DNA of 64,000 nucleotides from Anastatus disparis (GCA_017163975.1 JAFFSR010000221.1:7006001-7070000); one strand, 5' to 3'; shown: positions 38,705 through 50,504, counted from the first letter of the stretch. Program-made: numbers and translations. Notes: generated by a model not told the origin, from the sequence alone.

Positions 38705-38818
38705 TTTATCCACCCCATTCAGTTTGTCTATAAATTCTTTTTTTTTCTTCAAATCCTTGAAAAGAGGGTATCTAGGTACCCTCTTTTCAAGGTAACTAAA
38801 TACCCTGGGTGAATAAAC
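38705..38818. repeat. Compact hairpin, possible core of a small MITE
   Basis: CCTTGAAAAGAGGGTA (38755-38770) and TACCCTCTTTTCAAGG (38777-38792) form a perfect 16-bp stem with a 6-base loop. Outside it, TTTATCCACCC near 38705 and GGGTGAATAAA near 38808 are near inverted repeats, so the whole 114 bp may be one small element. Confidence 0.5.
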
Positions 38819-38943
38819 AGTGAAATAAGAAAAGTAAAGTAGGGAAGTGGAAAAAAGTTAATAAAGGTATATATCTCGTTTAGCCAGGAATGAAAGCCAA
38901 CGAACTAAAACAATTTTTATCATATCAAAAGAATATTATTGAT

Positions 38944-39126
38944 TTACAATAATATTCAGTGTTTCAAATAAACAAACTGTGTAAATAATGACACATCCAC
39001 TTATAAACTTGACAACATACGTTTTGATTGTTTTTACAATAATAATCAGGGTAATGAATAAACATATAATGTAAATAATGTAAAATTCACTAATGAATGT
39101 GGCAAATAATTAAACGTTTTGTGAAA
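38944..39126 (+). repeat. Diverged tandem duplication, unit 90-95 bp
   Basis: The unit beginning TTACAATAAT at 38944 recurs at 39034. The copies share AATAAACA, TGTAAATAATG, TCCACTTA/TTCACTAA and an ACGTTTTG end (39019-39026 and 39114-39121). Small indels shift the offset from 90 to 95. It is non-coding and lies just upstream of the candidate alternative exon. Confidence 0.55.
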
Positions 39127-39485
39127 AGTTAATACGCATTACAGCATAAAAATATTAATATGTATGTATTTGACGTTACTTTACCACAGGCGTAAGACAA
39201 CTTTGAATTATGTTGAGAATTTCGGTTCACAATCACTCGATTGTTTAGTATCATTATTTTAATAAATTTACAATATCACTTTGTTATAATTTATAATATA
39301 ATTTTATACAGAGAATATTATTTAATTTTTATATTCAACAATGCTATACAATTTAATGCTATTTAATTTAATTCTGTTAATAATTTAATTATTTTTTAAA
39401 ATTCAAATGGACGAGTTACATTCAAAAACAAAACAATTATGTTGCCAGACTCGATTCATGATTCCAAGTATTCTTACATCTGTAG

Positions 39486-39628
39486 TAAAATATGCGACGC
39501 TGCCATTTAAGGTACACATCCGGAAAAATAGCTCTTCCGCCAAGTGTGCAATTATCATAGCTGCTTTGCTATTACTCCTCCATCTAGCATGCGACGTTTA
39601 TGAAAAAAACTATGTCAATTTTGCATAA
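39486..39628 (+). CDS. Possible alternative terminal exon with hydrophobic C-terminal tail
   Basis: Seen: a pyrimidine-rich acceptor (TATTCTTACATCTGTAG) ends at 39485. The frame then opens in phase 1 (TA, then AAA TAT GCG), the same phase as the exon at 41558, and runs 46 codons to TAA at 39626-39628. The peptide begins KYATLPFKVHIRK, continues NSSSAK, then CAIIIAALLLLLHLAC, and ends DVYEKNYVNFA. The run NSSSAK followed by a leucine-rich block ending in LH resembles the NSSNSG / LALLLLLLHA layout of the downstream exon, and local GC is raised. Inferred: this may be an alternative 3' exon of the same gene. The hydrophilic end after a roughly 15-residue hydrophobic block fits a short transmembrane helix with a small cytoplasmic tail better than a classical GPI signal. 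An in-frame ATG at 39407 also exists, so an independent 73-codon ORF is the alternative. The matching splice phase makes an exon more likely than chance, but there is no transcript evidence. Confidence 0.35.
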
Positions 39629-40022
39629 AGCTTTTTTTCAAATATAACGCGACAACGTACAATGTTCTTTTTAATGCACTAGTACTGCGCCGCATTTATA
39701 AGAGGCGCTTTATTCAAAGGGCATAACTAGCTTGTAGTAACACAATAGCTAGACTAATTTTACAAAGTAATGAGTTGTTGTTTTGATGTTAAATTACTAT
39801 TGTACATTACTATTTTACACTGAATTAACAACGATTTTCTCTTTAAGTATTAATTTTGGAAAAGAATCAACTTTTTAGGAATTAAATGTAAAATATTATT
39901 TAATACATCGTATCCGATGAAAAAACTCTTCTTTGAAAAACTTTTATCAGATTTAACTTTCATTGTGGTTTACAGAAGTAATATTTAACACATTCAAAGG
40001 ATATTTTTAATATTTCTTTCGA

Positions 40023-40232
40023 AAGGTGACTACGGAGATTAGGTTAAATTTACATTTGATAGTTTACAAATTACGCTTTTAATTTATAACATTTTTTGGA
40101 TTCTTAAAGTTTACACATTTCTGGAAATTTCAAAAAATGGTGGAAAATTCAAAGATCTGAAAAATGTTACGTATTAAAAGCGTGGTTTACAAACTAAAAA
40201 ATGAAACCTAACCTAATCTCTGAAGTCGCCTT
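40023..40232. mobile_element. Foldback MITE of about 210 bp upstream of the terminal exon
   Basis: The left arm begins AAGGTGACTACGGAGATTAG. The right arm, read in reverse complement, begins AAGGCGACTTCAGAGATTAG, and the match continues (GGTT, ATAGTTTAC/TAGTTTGTAAA, CGCTTTTAAT, AACATTTTT) to the centre near 40125. The arms of about 100 bp are perhaps 80% matched. No target duplication is clear. An ATG-initiated open frame starting at 40201 begins inside this arm and is therefore unlikely to be a gene start. Confidence 0.62.
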
Positions 40233-40485
40233 AATGTTTTATATTATAAAATCAAAAAGTTTTGATAAATTATTTCAACAATTATTCAGACAGCTTTATA
40301 TTGCATATAATATTAAATCCATGATACGCATATGTAGACCTGAATGGATCCGTACTACGTGTCGTTTAATTTCTGTTTACGAAGGCAAAAGAAGCAAAAA
40401 AGCGACATAAAAGCAAAAAATATAATAGTAGTTGTTTTTTTGTCGAAGATTTAAAAGTAATTGACCCTTTAACCTCAAATAGAAG

Positions 40486-40702
40486 TTAAAAATGTGTGAT
40501 TAACAGTGAAATAGTACGGGATATAACAGTATATAGAAGTGGCATTAATCCTAGGATTACAGACATACAATCAATCATAACAGTTACCATTGAGGCCACG
40601 TTATTCATTGAGCCCAATCCAGCTGTACATACACACGCAGTTAATAAATCAAAAATTTTTTTTTTATGTAAAATACGAAAGGTGCGTTTTGATAAACGTT
40701 AA
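40486..40702. other. Overlapping open frames on both strands, unrecognised
   Basis: The minus strand is open from 40698 to a stop at 40486-40488 (70 codons). It contains a membrane-protein-like stretch (IFDLLTACVCTAGLGSMNN, then VASMVTVMIDCMSVILGLM), with the first usable ATG only at 40606-40608. The plus strand is open across 40496-40702. Neither has clear splice sites or a known domain. Dual openness in an AT-rich intron-like region is mildly unusual. Confidence 0.12.
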
Positions 40703-40758
40703 ACTATTGCTATAATCCTTAGGTTGCAGATAATATTCCACACTAACGTTTTTTTATT

Positions 40759-41557
40759 TTCATAGAAGATAAAATATTATTTTTTCTCGGTATTATAAAT
40801 ATTTCTGGAATAATTTTATCTATTTTATTTTATTTTTTTTTTTTTTAATTATCCTACGTATTCTGTGGTAATGTTTTTATTCGTTGCTATAACATGATTT
40901 TTCAAAATTGATCTAAATCAATGACCTAATTGGTAAGATTTTCCTCTTATACCACAAAAAAACTGAAAAAATTCAATTAAATGAATTCAAAAATTACAAT
41001 CAAGATAGTTGAAAGTGCTTCAAGGTAGTTACTAATAATTGATAGTAGTTAATTGGACTCATCGAAATTATCGATCCATAAGCATCTTTTTTTCAAATTA
41101 AAAACCATTCAAAAATATTTAAACTTATTTTTCTTTTCTAGGTATAATTATAGCTTGATTTATTCCAAGAGAATACGATTATAAAAATAAGGTTATATTT
41201 TACAAATAGTATTTACCAATGACCGAATTTTAAAAATTATTTAGGAATAATTAATATTTCTGCTTCATAAATTTAAATGTACCGAATCCACATTCTATCT
41301 TATATGTAACTTATACATGTGTGTAAATATATATTTATAAGTTTATTTGACTTTAAACTTACTTTGATCTTACATCCAAATAACTTCACCCAGAATATTT
41401 TGAAATTTACAATTTGACCTAAATAATATATACCTTCATTCCCTTTGAAGTAACTTCACCCTTTACTTTTTTTCAGCTTATAAGATCAATGTGCACGTTC
41501 CAATTACCAAATGATTAATCGATCGTAATAATCTAATCTTATCCGTTTGTTTTCTAG
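40759..41557 (+). other. Last intron (3' part) before the terminal exon
   Basis: This is AT-rich and stop-dense, with a T run near 40830-40845. It ends with a convincing 3' splice site: CTAAT about 20 bases upstream, then a T-rich tract and AG at 41556-41557. I see no further exon in it. Confidence 0.4.
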
Positions 41558-41667
41558 GTGAGCATCCAGCTGCGATGCAACATGGCAATTCGAGTAACAG
41601 CGGAGCTACAACTCGTACCCTTGCTCTTTTATTGCTACTCCTGCACGCCGGCTCATTCACAAGGTGA
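41558..41667 (+). CDS. Terminal coding exon of a probable GPI-anchored surface protein (partial gene)
   Basis: Seen: a CTAAT branch-like motif at 41533-41537 and a T-rich tract lead to an acceptor TTCTAG ending at 41557. The exon opens in phase 1 (GT, then GAG CAT CCA GCT) and runs 35 complete codons to TGA at 41665-41667. The peptide starts EHPAAMQHG, continues GNSSNSGATTRT, then LALLLLLLHAGSF, and ends TR. A polar stretch of small residues, a short spacer with Arg, about 14 hydrophobic residues and a stop is the layout of a GPI-attachment signal; NSSNSG could hold the cleavage (omega) site. Known: many insect Ig-superfamily adhesion proteins (lachesin and DIP-like) end in such a small exon. 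Inferred: the rest of the protein lies upstream across long introns, and no Ig domain is recognisable here, so family assignment is open. The GC content is higher than in the flanks. The other open frame of this exon gives no sensible tail. Confidence 0.62.
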
Positions 41668-44200
41668 CTGCTGAACTTTCCTATAGCCGTCTCGTGTTAA
41701 ACAAAAACAACAACAACAACAACAAAAAGAAAGAAGAATAGAAAAAAAAAAGAAAAAAAAACAAAAGAACTAACGCTTTTTTTTTGGCGAAGAAGAAAGA
41801 GATAAGAAATAAAAAAAATTGCCAATCTTTCCAACTTTTGCGGAACTTCTTCTTCTTATTCTTCATCTTCTACTTTCGGCACAATCGATCAAAGCAAAAA
41901 AGGAGAAAAATGTGCAACCAAATAAAAAAAAAATAAAGAAAAAAAAAACACGAAAACTCGGTCTCAAGAAGAGAAAAAAAAAGATGCGTTTCTGTTCTCT
42001 CTTGGCCTGCTCGATCAAAGTCAAGCTCCTTTAAAAAAGAAAAATACTAAAAAGAGGTGCGCCCGTAACTCCTTTTCTGCATGTATTGTATATTGACAGG
42101 TTTCAGATGGTTTGTAAGAAAAAGAAAAATAATATAACAAAAAAATAAAATAAAATAAAGAATCGAAAAATGTAACCTTCAACATTAATCCCGTCATGGG
42201 CAATGTTATGACGATGACGAAGACGAATACTTCTATAGTACATAAGTGTAAGTAAGTAATGTATGTTTGGAGCGTGTGTTTACTGAGAGAGAGATGATAA
42301 AGAAAAAAAAGAAGAACATTTTTATGATCCCAATTGCTCGGTCAATTTTTTTTTCGCAATATTAGACTGATATTATATTTTATGGATACTATGCGGACTG
42401 AATAAAAATTCTGCCATGATACAATTTTTAGAAGTCTGATACTATAATAGTCAATGTGTTCTACTTGACATATCTTATTACTTTTTGCGATTAAATATCA
42501 ATTTTTTAATCTATAATATTGTTTAAACAATGTTTTTTTATTAAAATCTATTACTTGGTATATCGCACAATCATACAGTTCCAACATCATTTACACTCGA
42601 AAAAAAAATATTAAAGTAACACTCCTTACGCGTCTATTATGTAAATTAATCTTTCTAAAAACAGCAAATTCATTGAAAAACAATTGATCGAGCATCTTCT
42701 GATCTGAGCATCGAAATCGTGTCATAATCTCATTAGCTATAAAAATTCTCTAATCTTAAAACGAATAAAATAAAAATAAAAAAATAATGAATAAATATTA
42801 ACTATGAATAAGTGAACTTATTTTTCTCTCTCAGAACGCGCACACGCATATATATAGTCGAATGATATACACGTGTGAAAAAAAAATCCTCATTCTTGAA
42901 TATATATAAAAAAAAAAGATAAAACCCCTGAATGTGTCGTGTATTCGTAAGAATGTGTATGTAAGAAATAAAAAAAGAAGCGCAGTGAGACGTTTGTTCA
43001 TCGAATTATATTATCGCGTATAGTTGCTGATCTTATACAAGATATGAACATACTTTTAAAAACAAAAATAAGGGTATATAAAACCGCCTTTTCTCTGTTA
43101 TTTTTTAATGAAAAATTACTTTTCTTTTTTTTCAATTTTTTTTTTTTTTTTGATTATATAAAAATACACGCGTGCGAGTATGTCCGTGTGTGTTTGTTTT
43201 CTCTTCTAACGTCAAGAGAACGAAATTGACGTATCTTTTGGTATACTACCGAATAATATATATACCATTGTAGGATGAAATTCAATATTTTATTGCGAAA
43301 TTGTGAATTGTTGTTTATCTCTTGCTGAGCGTGTTATAGGATGTATGAAAGAAAAAAAAAGTAAAATTAAGACACACGATTTCTTTAATATTTTATGTTT
43401 TCTTTTTTTTTCTCTTCTTTTTTAAGGAGATACCAAAATTATTGTGAAAGTTTATTGTTAATACTGCAATATTGGTTATTGTTTCATTAATGTAGATTTT
43501 CATGTAAAGTGTTTTTTTAATCGCTTACCTTCTGGCAAATCATGATTATTCATAAGCAATTCAATTACAAGCTTTACGACGAGGAATTGCATTGTATTTT
43601 GTAATGCGTTGAAAATATTGAAATATTTTCTACTGAAGCTATTTTTTTGATTTCGTAATTAATATTCTTGGGTTAAATACAAAATTGCTAGCTATGCATA
43701 ATTTTCCGTTATAGTACAAGCGTGTAATATTCATTTTTTTTATGTAATGAAAGTCTCGTTTTTACGCTAATTCACTATATTACTTAAAAACTCATACTAA
43801 TATTAAAACATAAAAATCTTGGTATCTCCTTAAATAAAAAAAAGAATTTGATAATTAAGATGTAATGTTAATAAGAATAAGCTTTTTTCAAAAGTATGAG
43901 TTACCTTTTTGTACAAAAATAAAGAAAAATAAAACAATAAATTAACATTTAATTGTAATGTTAATAAAATTGTTTATCTACAACGAGTTTTCTTCCTGTC
44001 AACATATCTTCTGTAGATTTCGCAAGTTGCAGGTGCTGTTATATTAAATGTATAGAATAATATTATAATCGAATGCAGGAATTTATAAATATAAAAGAAG
44101 ATAAAAAAAAATGAAAGAAATTAAAGATACCAAAATAAATGTAATATATTGTTTATATTTATTTGATTGATTGATTTTGTACAAATGTTATGAGCTTTCC
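41668..44200 (+). other. Probable 3' UTR of the GPI-anchored-protein gene
   Basis: After the TGA the sequence becomes purine- and A-rich, with a CAA repeat at 41706-41724 and no coding potential. AATAAA signals occur at 41921, 42401, 43918 and 44134; the last two are followed by T- and TG-rich DNA as expected near cleavage sites. A Pumilio-type TGTAAATA lies just past the last signal, near 44334. A perfect inverted repeat (43421-43436 with 43819-43834) lies inside. The end point is uncertain: the transcript could stop at 42.4 kb or run on beyond 44 kb, as neuronal 3' UTRs often do in insects. Confidence 0.4.
43421..43834. repeat. Perfect 16-bp inverted repeat bracketing about 380 bases in the probable 3' UTR
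   Basis: TTTAAGGAGATACCAA (43421-43436) and TTGGTATCTCCTTAAA (43819-43834) are exact reverse complements. Similarity extends weakly outward through T-rich and A-rich flanks. A related partial copy (AAAGATACCAAAAT) lies at 44123-44136. They could be terminal repeats of a short decayed transposon or a stem in the transcript; no target duplication is visible. Confidence 0.55.
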
Positions 44201-46294
44201 AAACAATGCTAGCTTTAAACAAAAAAAACAAAACAAAACGTAATTAGCTTTTACAGATATTGTTTAAAAAAAAAAATGACATAACTTTAAGTTTTAAAAT
44301 ATCACACGATTTGCAAGCTATCTTATACGAAAATGTAAATATAAACGAAAAACAACGGCTAATCTTAGTATTTTATTTTTTACTATTTAAAAAAAAACAA
44401 GCGAAATTAGGTAATTTATGTTATTATACGTAGATTCACAAATATAAATATAAATTGTCAACAGTCGTCTATGAATAATAATTTAATTAAAACAAAATCA
44501 AACTTCCTTGTTTTTAAAGAAACCTTCAATCCATCATTTAGATTAGTTAAATTTAACGAAACTTCATTTCTAATTTATTGATATATTTTTTAATTCAATT
44601 ATTTTATTTTCATTTCTTAAAAAATAAAATGAATATTCATTATGCCTTTTGAAGAATTCATCAAATTGTCATATTTTCAATATGTTTACAAAAATATTTT
44701 CTGTTTTAATTAAATTTATATGATTTTTTTTTTTAATAATTCTTAAATAACTAATTTAATAAATTTTAGGTCAACGGTGTTTTTGGATTTTATTCATAAT
44801 GAAATTATTTATAATGAACCTTAATAATTCATTGGCTGTAAATGACGGAAAATATTCATTAATACGTGCATTAATAATAATCAGACAACTGAAGCAACAC
44901 GAATAAATGTATGATTTATTTTTTTCTTTGATCATCAAATAATTCGATGATTAAATATGAAAACAGATTATTCGTTAAAATAATCAATATATTATTGTGA
45001 TTGCATGATGTTATTTTTACATTTACATATGATTATTGAAACGTAAGATAATCTTAATATATTAACAAGTTTATTTTTACTTATATTGTTAATTTAAATT
45101 TTTTTGTAAGATTTATTTGAGAAACTTGGAAATTTATTTTATCAACAAAATTTTTAGCATAACTTTTCATTTTAAAAAATAATTAAAAGTCCAATCAGTA
45201 AAATTTTTTATTCTCTAAATAGTAAAAAAAATAATACATCGAATTTTAAAGTTTACGGTTCCCTGCCAATAAAAGGAAAAAGAGAGAGAAAAAAAAGGAA
45301 ACAGAAAGAAAAGAGAAGAGAGGATAATAAAAAGTCACATTTAATTTTCAATCAAACTAACCCATCTATACTACCTTCCGAAAATACTATACCTTTTCTG
45401 GAAGTAGCAAGAACTATTTCCTCTTTTATATCTATCACGACTAAGCACTCAAAAACGTATTAGCCATGTACGCTTTACAGATCCAACAGTAGCAACAGCA
45501 GCAGCAGCAGCAACATTGTAGCAACAGGGCCGAGCTTCTAGAAAAAGTGTCTATCCATTGGATTCTCTCTCTTTCCATCTCCCTTTTTTCCTCTTTCTCT
45601 CCTTTTTTCCCAAGTTATATCTCTCTCGAGCATGAAAAGCTCTAAACTTTAACTCGCACACATACATAGATGGAAAAAGAGTCTCGAATAATCGTAGGAG
45701 CGCTGAGAACGCTTTTCTATATAGACATAAACGTTGAACGGTGTTGACCTAAGTGGCCTAAACTTCGCGTATACTCCCTTGTACAGCAGGTAAAGAGAAA
45801 TACATAGAAAGAAAGAGAGAGATGGAGAGGAAGAGAAAGGCGAAAGGCTTTCTCGTTCAAGCTGAGTTTAATGGGGAGATTAAAGAGAGAGAAGAAGAAA
45901 GAGCAAGTTTATCCGAGTGCACGCGAACAGCTAAATCCTAACGGAAGGTAGTGCACGACGCGCTATACAATAACATACTGGTTCTTAGCTTTTTCAAGAG
46001 ACGACGAGGAAAAAAAAAGCAAAAACAAAACAAAAAATTCGAGACTGCGGCACACAAATTCAAAAATAGAAATAAAGAGAAAAAGCTTGTATTTTTATCG
46101 CAGATGACAGGGAAAAAAACAGAAAAGAAAAAAATAGACGTGACAGATAAAAAAAAGAAATGAGAAAGCCAATAAAACTGACCTACTTTGAAATTCGACG
46201 TTTTTTTTTTTTTTGCTTCGAATATATATAGTGAGCAATTCGACAATGACGACGCCTTCCGTCTTACTTGTCACTTTTTATACTTTCTTTCTAC

Positions 46295-46303
<9 letters not shown>

Positions 46304-46352
<49 letters not shown>
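46304..46352. repeat. (TA)n microsatellite, about 24 units
   Basis: This is an uninterrupted TA dinucleotide tract of about 49 bases, the longest microsatellite in the window. It generates the Ile/Tyr-repeat frames around 46188-46477, which are not genes. Confidence 0.9.
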
Positions 46353-46354
<2 letters not shown>

Positions 46355-49300
46355 GTGTGTGTCTGGTTTTCGCAACAACGACAAGCGACAATGAAAAAAT
46401 TATATTCGACGTGTTTTCTTTATACATGTGAAAGTACCACTACCTCTACGCGCTTTATGCTTTTTCTTCCTGTATAACTATAGGGATTTCCGCAAGTCAC
46501 TTAAACTTTTTTTTTTCGAAAAAAAGACATAACTTACTTTTTTTTTCGCTGGAACCTTGTTTACCCGTTTGTAACAAATGTTATACCTTCTGCGCTAGTT
46601 TTTAAGTTAACTCGGGAGTTTGCAATTAAAACGTGTATGTAATAAAAAATATGGTTGAAAATACGTTTTTTCTTAGTTTATATTTTATTTTCTTTTTCTG
46701 GCTTGGTTTTGATTTAAATAATGTTTAAATGATTCGAATAATGCGCCAAAATTAATTTTTCATTAAATAAATGTTAATAGAATTATAGTTTTTTATTAAT
46801 GTTATCAATTGATTCTAATATAGATTTTAATAAAACAAAATTTATTAACATATTTTTATTAACAGTTAATAACTGAATTTCGACTCCACGATCCCCGTGT
46901 CTATAGTCTATTACCTAAAACTAGGTGATTTTTACAGTCACTCTTTGTAAGATATATTTAATGATTCTCATCAATATCAATCTTTAAATTTTGTTTATTT
47001 ATATGTTGCTAGGAAATTAGTTGAAAAGTTGAAAAGAACGGAATAAATATATCTCAAATCGCATACGTGAAATATTCGCAAATAGAACATTTTTTTCAAA
47101 TCTAATTTATGCTAAAAAAAAGAAACGCTAATTAAAAGTAACTACCAACTTGCGTTGCTTTTCTGCCTAAAAAAAAGAGAGAAAAAACTTTCAATAGTAG
47201 TTAATCTTGAGTAAGTTAAAATTTATATAGGTTCTTTAATCCTCTTACATTCAGATAAAATAATTTAACTTATTAATTTATAAAGTCGCTGTGTGTGAAT
47301 AAAAAAAAACAAGAAAAGAAAACGAAATATTATAATGCAGTAAATGAAAATTTATTATCCCAGGGACTATATTGTAGTTAACGAATCTACAATTTAATTA
47401 AGGAAAAACATAGTGTTTCTAAAGTCGGTCACTGGTCAGTTGTACATATATTACTTGAGGGTTTTGTAATGAAAAAAACCTCTCATTTTTAAACTACTAT
47501 CCTTTTTATTTTTATAAAGCAACTTTTCTTTTTTTTTCTCAAATAAGGATTAAAATAAAATTTTTTTTCTTTTTTGTTTTTTTTGTTTTTCATTTTGCTT
47601 TCAACTTTTACCATTTTCTGGGAGAGAAACCACATAATATCGAGATTCAGTTTCCTATTTAATTACAAATGTGAACAAAAGTAATTGGGTAAACTAACTT
47701 TTGTAATTGAATTCACAAGTACGCGAGATGAAGTTTTTATTTAACATTGTGTTTCTATAAAAAAAAGTGTATAAAGAATATTACAATATACAAAATTTTA
47801 AAAAATGTAAAAATGAAAAGAACTAGAAATTAAAAAAAAAATTCATTTATTACTTTTTAATTATTGTAATAAAAGTTTTGTTAATAAACAATGCAAGAAA
47901 ATTGAAGTATTTTTTTAATAACTGTTATTCAATTTTTTTTATGAAATCTAATTTTTTTGTGAATAAAGATTTTATATCAAGTAATAAAATAAAAGATACT
48001 GCGAATGTAAATTTATTAAAAAAAAGGCAGATGAAAATTTAAAAAAAAATATAGAGGGTGAACGAATTGTTATTTTAAGATATCATAGATCCTTATAATA
48101 GTTGACAAATTGAAAAATTTTTTTAGCTCGTAAAATCGTGAGCGTACAATTTTTATGGATTTTCCGATAAAATATTCGCAAACTATTTGTGGAAGGAAAA
48201 AAGAAAAGTAACCTCTAGCTAGCCATTTCAGAGAATCGAAAGATTACCAAGACTGGAGTTTATTGAAGCATCAAAAGTGTCAGTTTTTCTTTCAGAAAAA
48301 AAAACGAAGAAGAAAAAAAAATGGTACAATGAGTAAGAAAGACGAATGAGAACATAAAAGCATGTCAGAGAAAGATTGGAAAAATATAACAGTATTATAG
48401 ATGCGACCGCATAAAATAAAATTTCGAAGTATTCGACAGCAGTTTGAGAGAAAAAACGAAAAAAAAAAAATGAATTTGAAAAAAAAAAACAGAGAAAGAT
48501 ACAAGAGTGAGAAAACTTTACCTTTAGGAAATATCCAAGATATCATTGGGAAAAAAGCACGAGTGCATCTGTCAATTTAATTACCCGAGAGACCCGTCGA
48601 GTATATATATCTATCTGTGCATTATATACTTTTGAAAAACTTGCCACTTGATCTTTTGCCATACCAAGTGTTATTACCATTTTTTTCTTTCTTTTTTTCA
48701 AGTCACGCGAGATTTCTATTTCCAAATATAAAAGATGAATGTGTTAGAATTTCGAGTGAAAGATTTTTAAAAAAATAAAGTTTTTTTTAAAAATGTCACG
48801 AAAGATTTATTGTTACGATTCAACAAGCTTCAGATCTTTTCGTTTTTTAAATATCATACAAAATTCAAACGAAAGATTGTTCATTCCTGATTTTTACATT
48901 CAAATTATTTTAATGAGGTTCAGTTAAAAACACGTGTAAATAAATAAAAACAAAGGCTTGGTTCAAACAAAAAGTAACGTAAATGAAAAGTCAATTAATT
49001 TTTTATATCGATGATAATCATCAATCACATTATTTCAAACAGCTCAATATTACGTAATAATTCCTTTTCACAAATCAACATTAAAAAAAATGAATTGTTA
49101 AAAATAGTAAGTAATATTTTCAATATTCATAAAATTTTGAAAATTCATGTCATATATTGAAGGACATTTGAATAGAAAATTGATAAATTATGCATAAACT
49201 AATGAATAATTTTATAATCATGATTTAAATTATTTAATGTTTAAATATTTTATAAGCATGATTTATAAAATTTAATTATAAATTTTGTGATGAAATGTAA

Positions 49301-50504
49301 TTGACATTTGATAAAGTCTTAGAGACATCCTGAACACAATATAAATTATGTCTTGAAATTCATTAAAAATAAATTTGACGAATTTCTTCTTCCGGTGTTT
49401 TCTTATTCAAAAACACGAAGCAATATTGTTGAGTAAGTTCGTTCATTTATATTTTTCATGTCATAGTAGCCGTAATTCATCTTCGCAATAAAATTTTAAA
49501 ATATACATCAACCTGTCAAGTACAACTCATTTAAAAATAAATGCAGCCTTTCACCTTTTATTCAAAATGTAATACAAACTTTGACATTGTTGAAAGAAAT
49601 GTTCTTTATTAAAAGTTCCAACTATAAGTTAAACAACGACGTAAATGTTAATAAAATTTTATAAAATTATATTAATGGCCATATTGATACTTTTATATTG
49701 TTCTAATAAAATATATGCAGTGGAAAGGAAATGGAATAAATTAAAAATCTATTGATTGGCATTCGTAAAATTAATCAGATAAACTATAAATAATAATAAT
49801 TATAAATCCAAATCAATAATACTACGGATGATTTGGAATATATTTTATGGAAAATTTAAATAGACTATTTAAAAATAAAATTATTCAATCAATCACTCAA
49901 TCTTTTCTCAAAATGTGAAAAAATTATTTCTGTACAATCATATATAATTATAATTTTCAATTTTGAATACTTTTCCAAATTTATATACTTAGAACATCAA
50001 AAATTTTTTAACTTTTTTTTTCTAATACTACAATCATAGTAAATCTCTCGTGTTCTTTAAATGAGTATATGTGATATAATATTTTTTTTTGATAATATAT
50101 TATTTTAGAATGTATAACGGAGAATGACTTGAACATAAAATTATTATTTTCATGAGTAAAAAAAAATAAATTTACATGTTGTTTATTTGTTATTCAACGT
50201 AATTTGTATAGTATAGGTATTCGTTTTTAATATTTCATGAATTTTTGACATGTGTATTGTACCACGAATAATCACTCTTGAAAAAAATGTATATTGTTAA
50301 CATTATAACTTTCACCTTCAAATATTCATGTAAAATTATAACCTATAGATTCAATATTTTTACAAAGTACTTTAATTTCTGAAAAATTTCTACTTGAGAG
50401 GTCGTTAAATTTATCTTTTATATATTCAAATAACCTTCATTTATTGTTTAACGATTCATCATTTTTTGTCCTATATTATTTGCATATAATCATACGAAAG
50501 TATT

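Noticed and set aside
40201..40410. ATG-initiated 69-codon frame
   Set aside because: Its start lies inside the right arm of a foldback element; no known domain.
46188..46477. Three overlapping frames with Ile-Tyr repeats
   Set aside because: Caused by the (TA)n microsatellite at 46304-46352.
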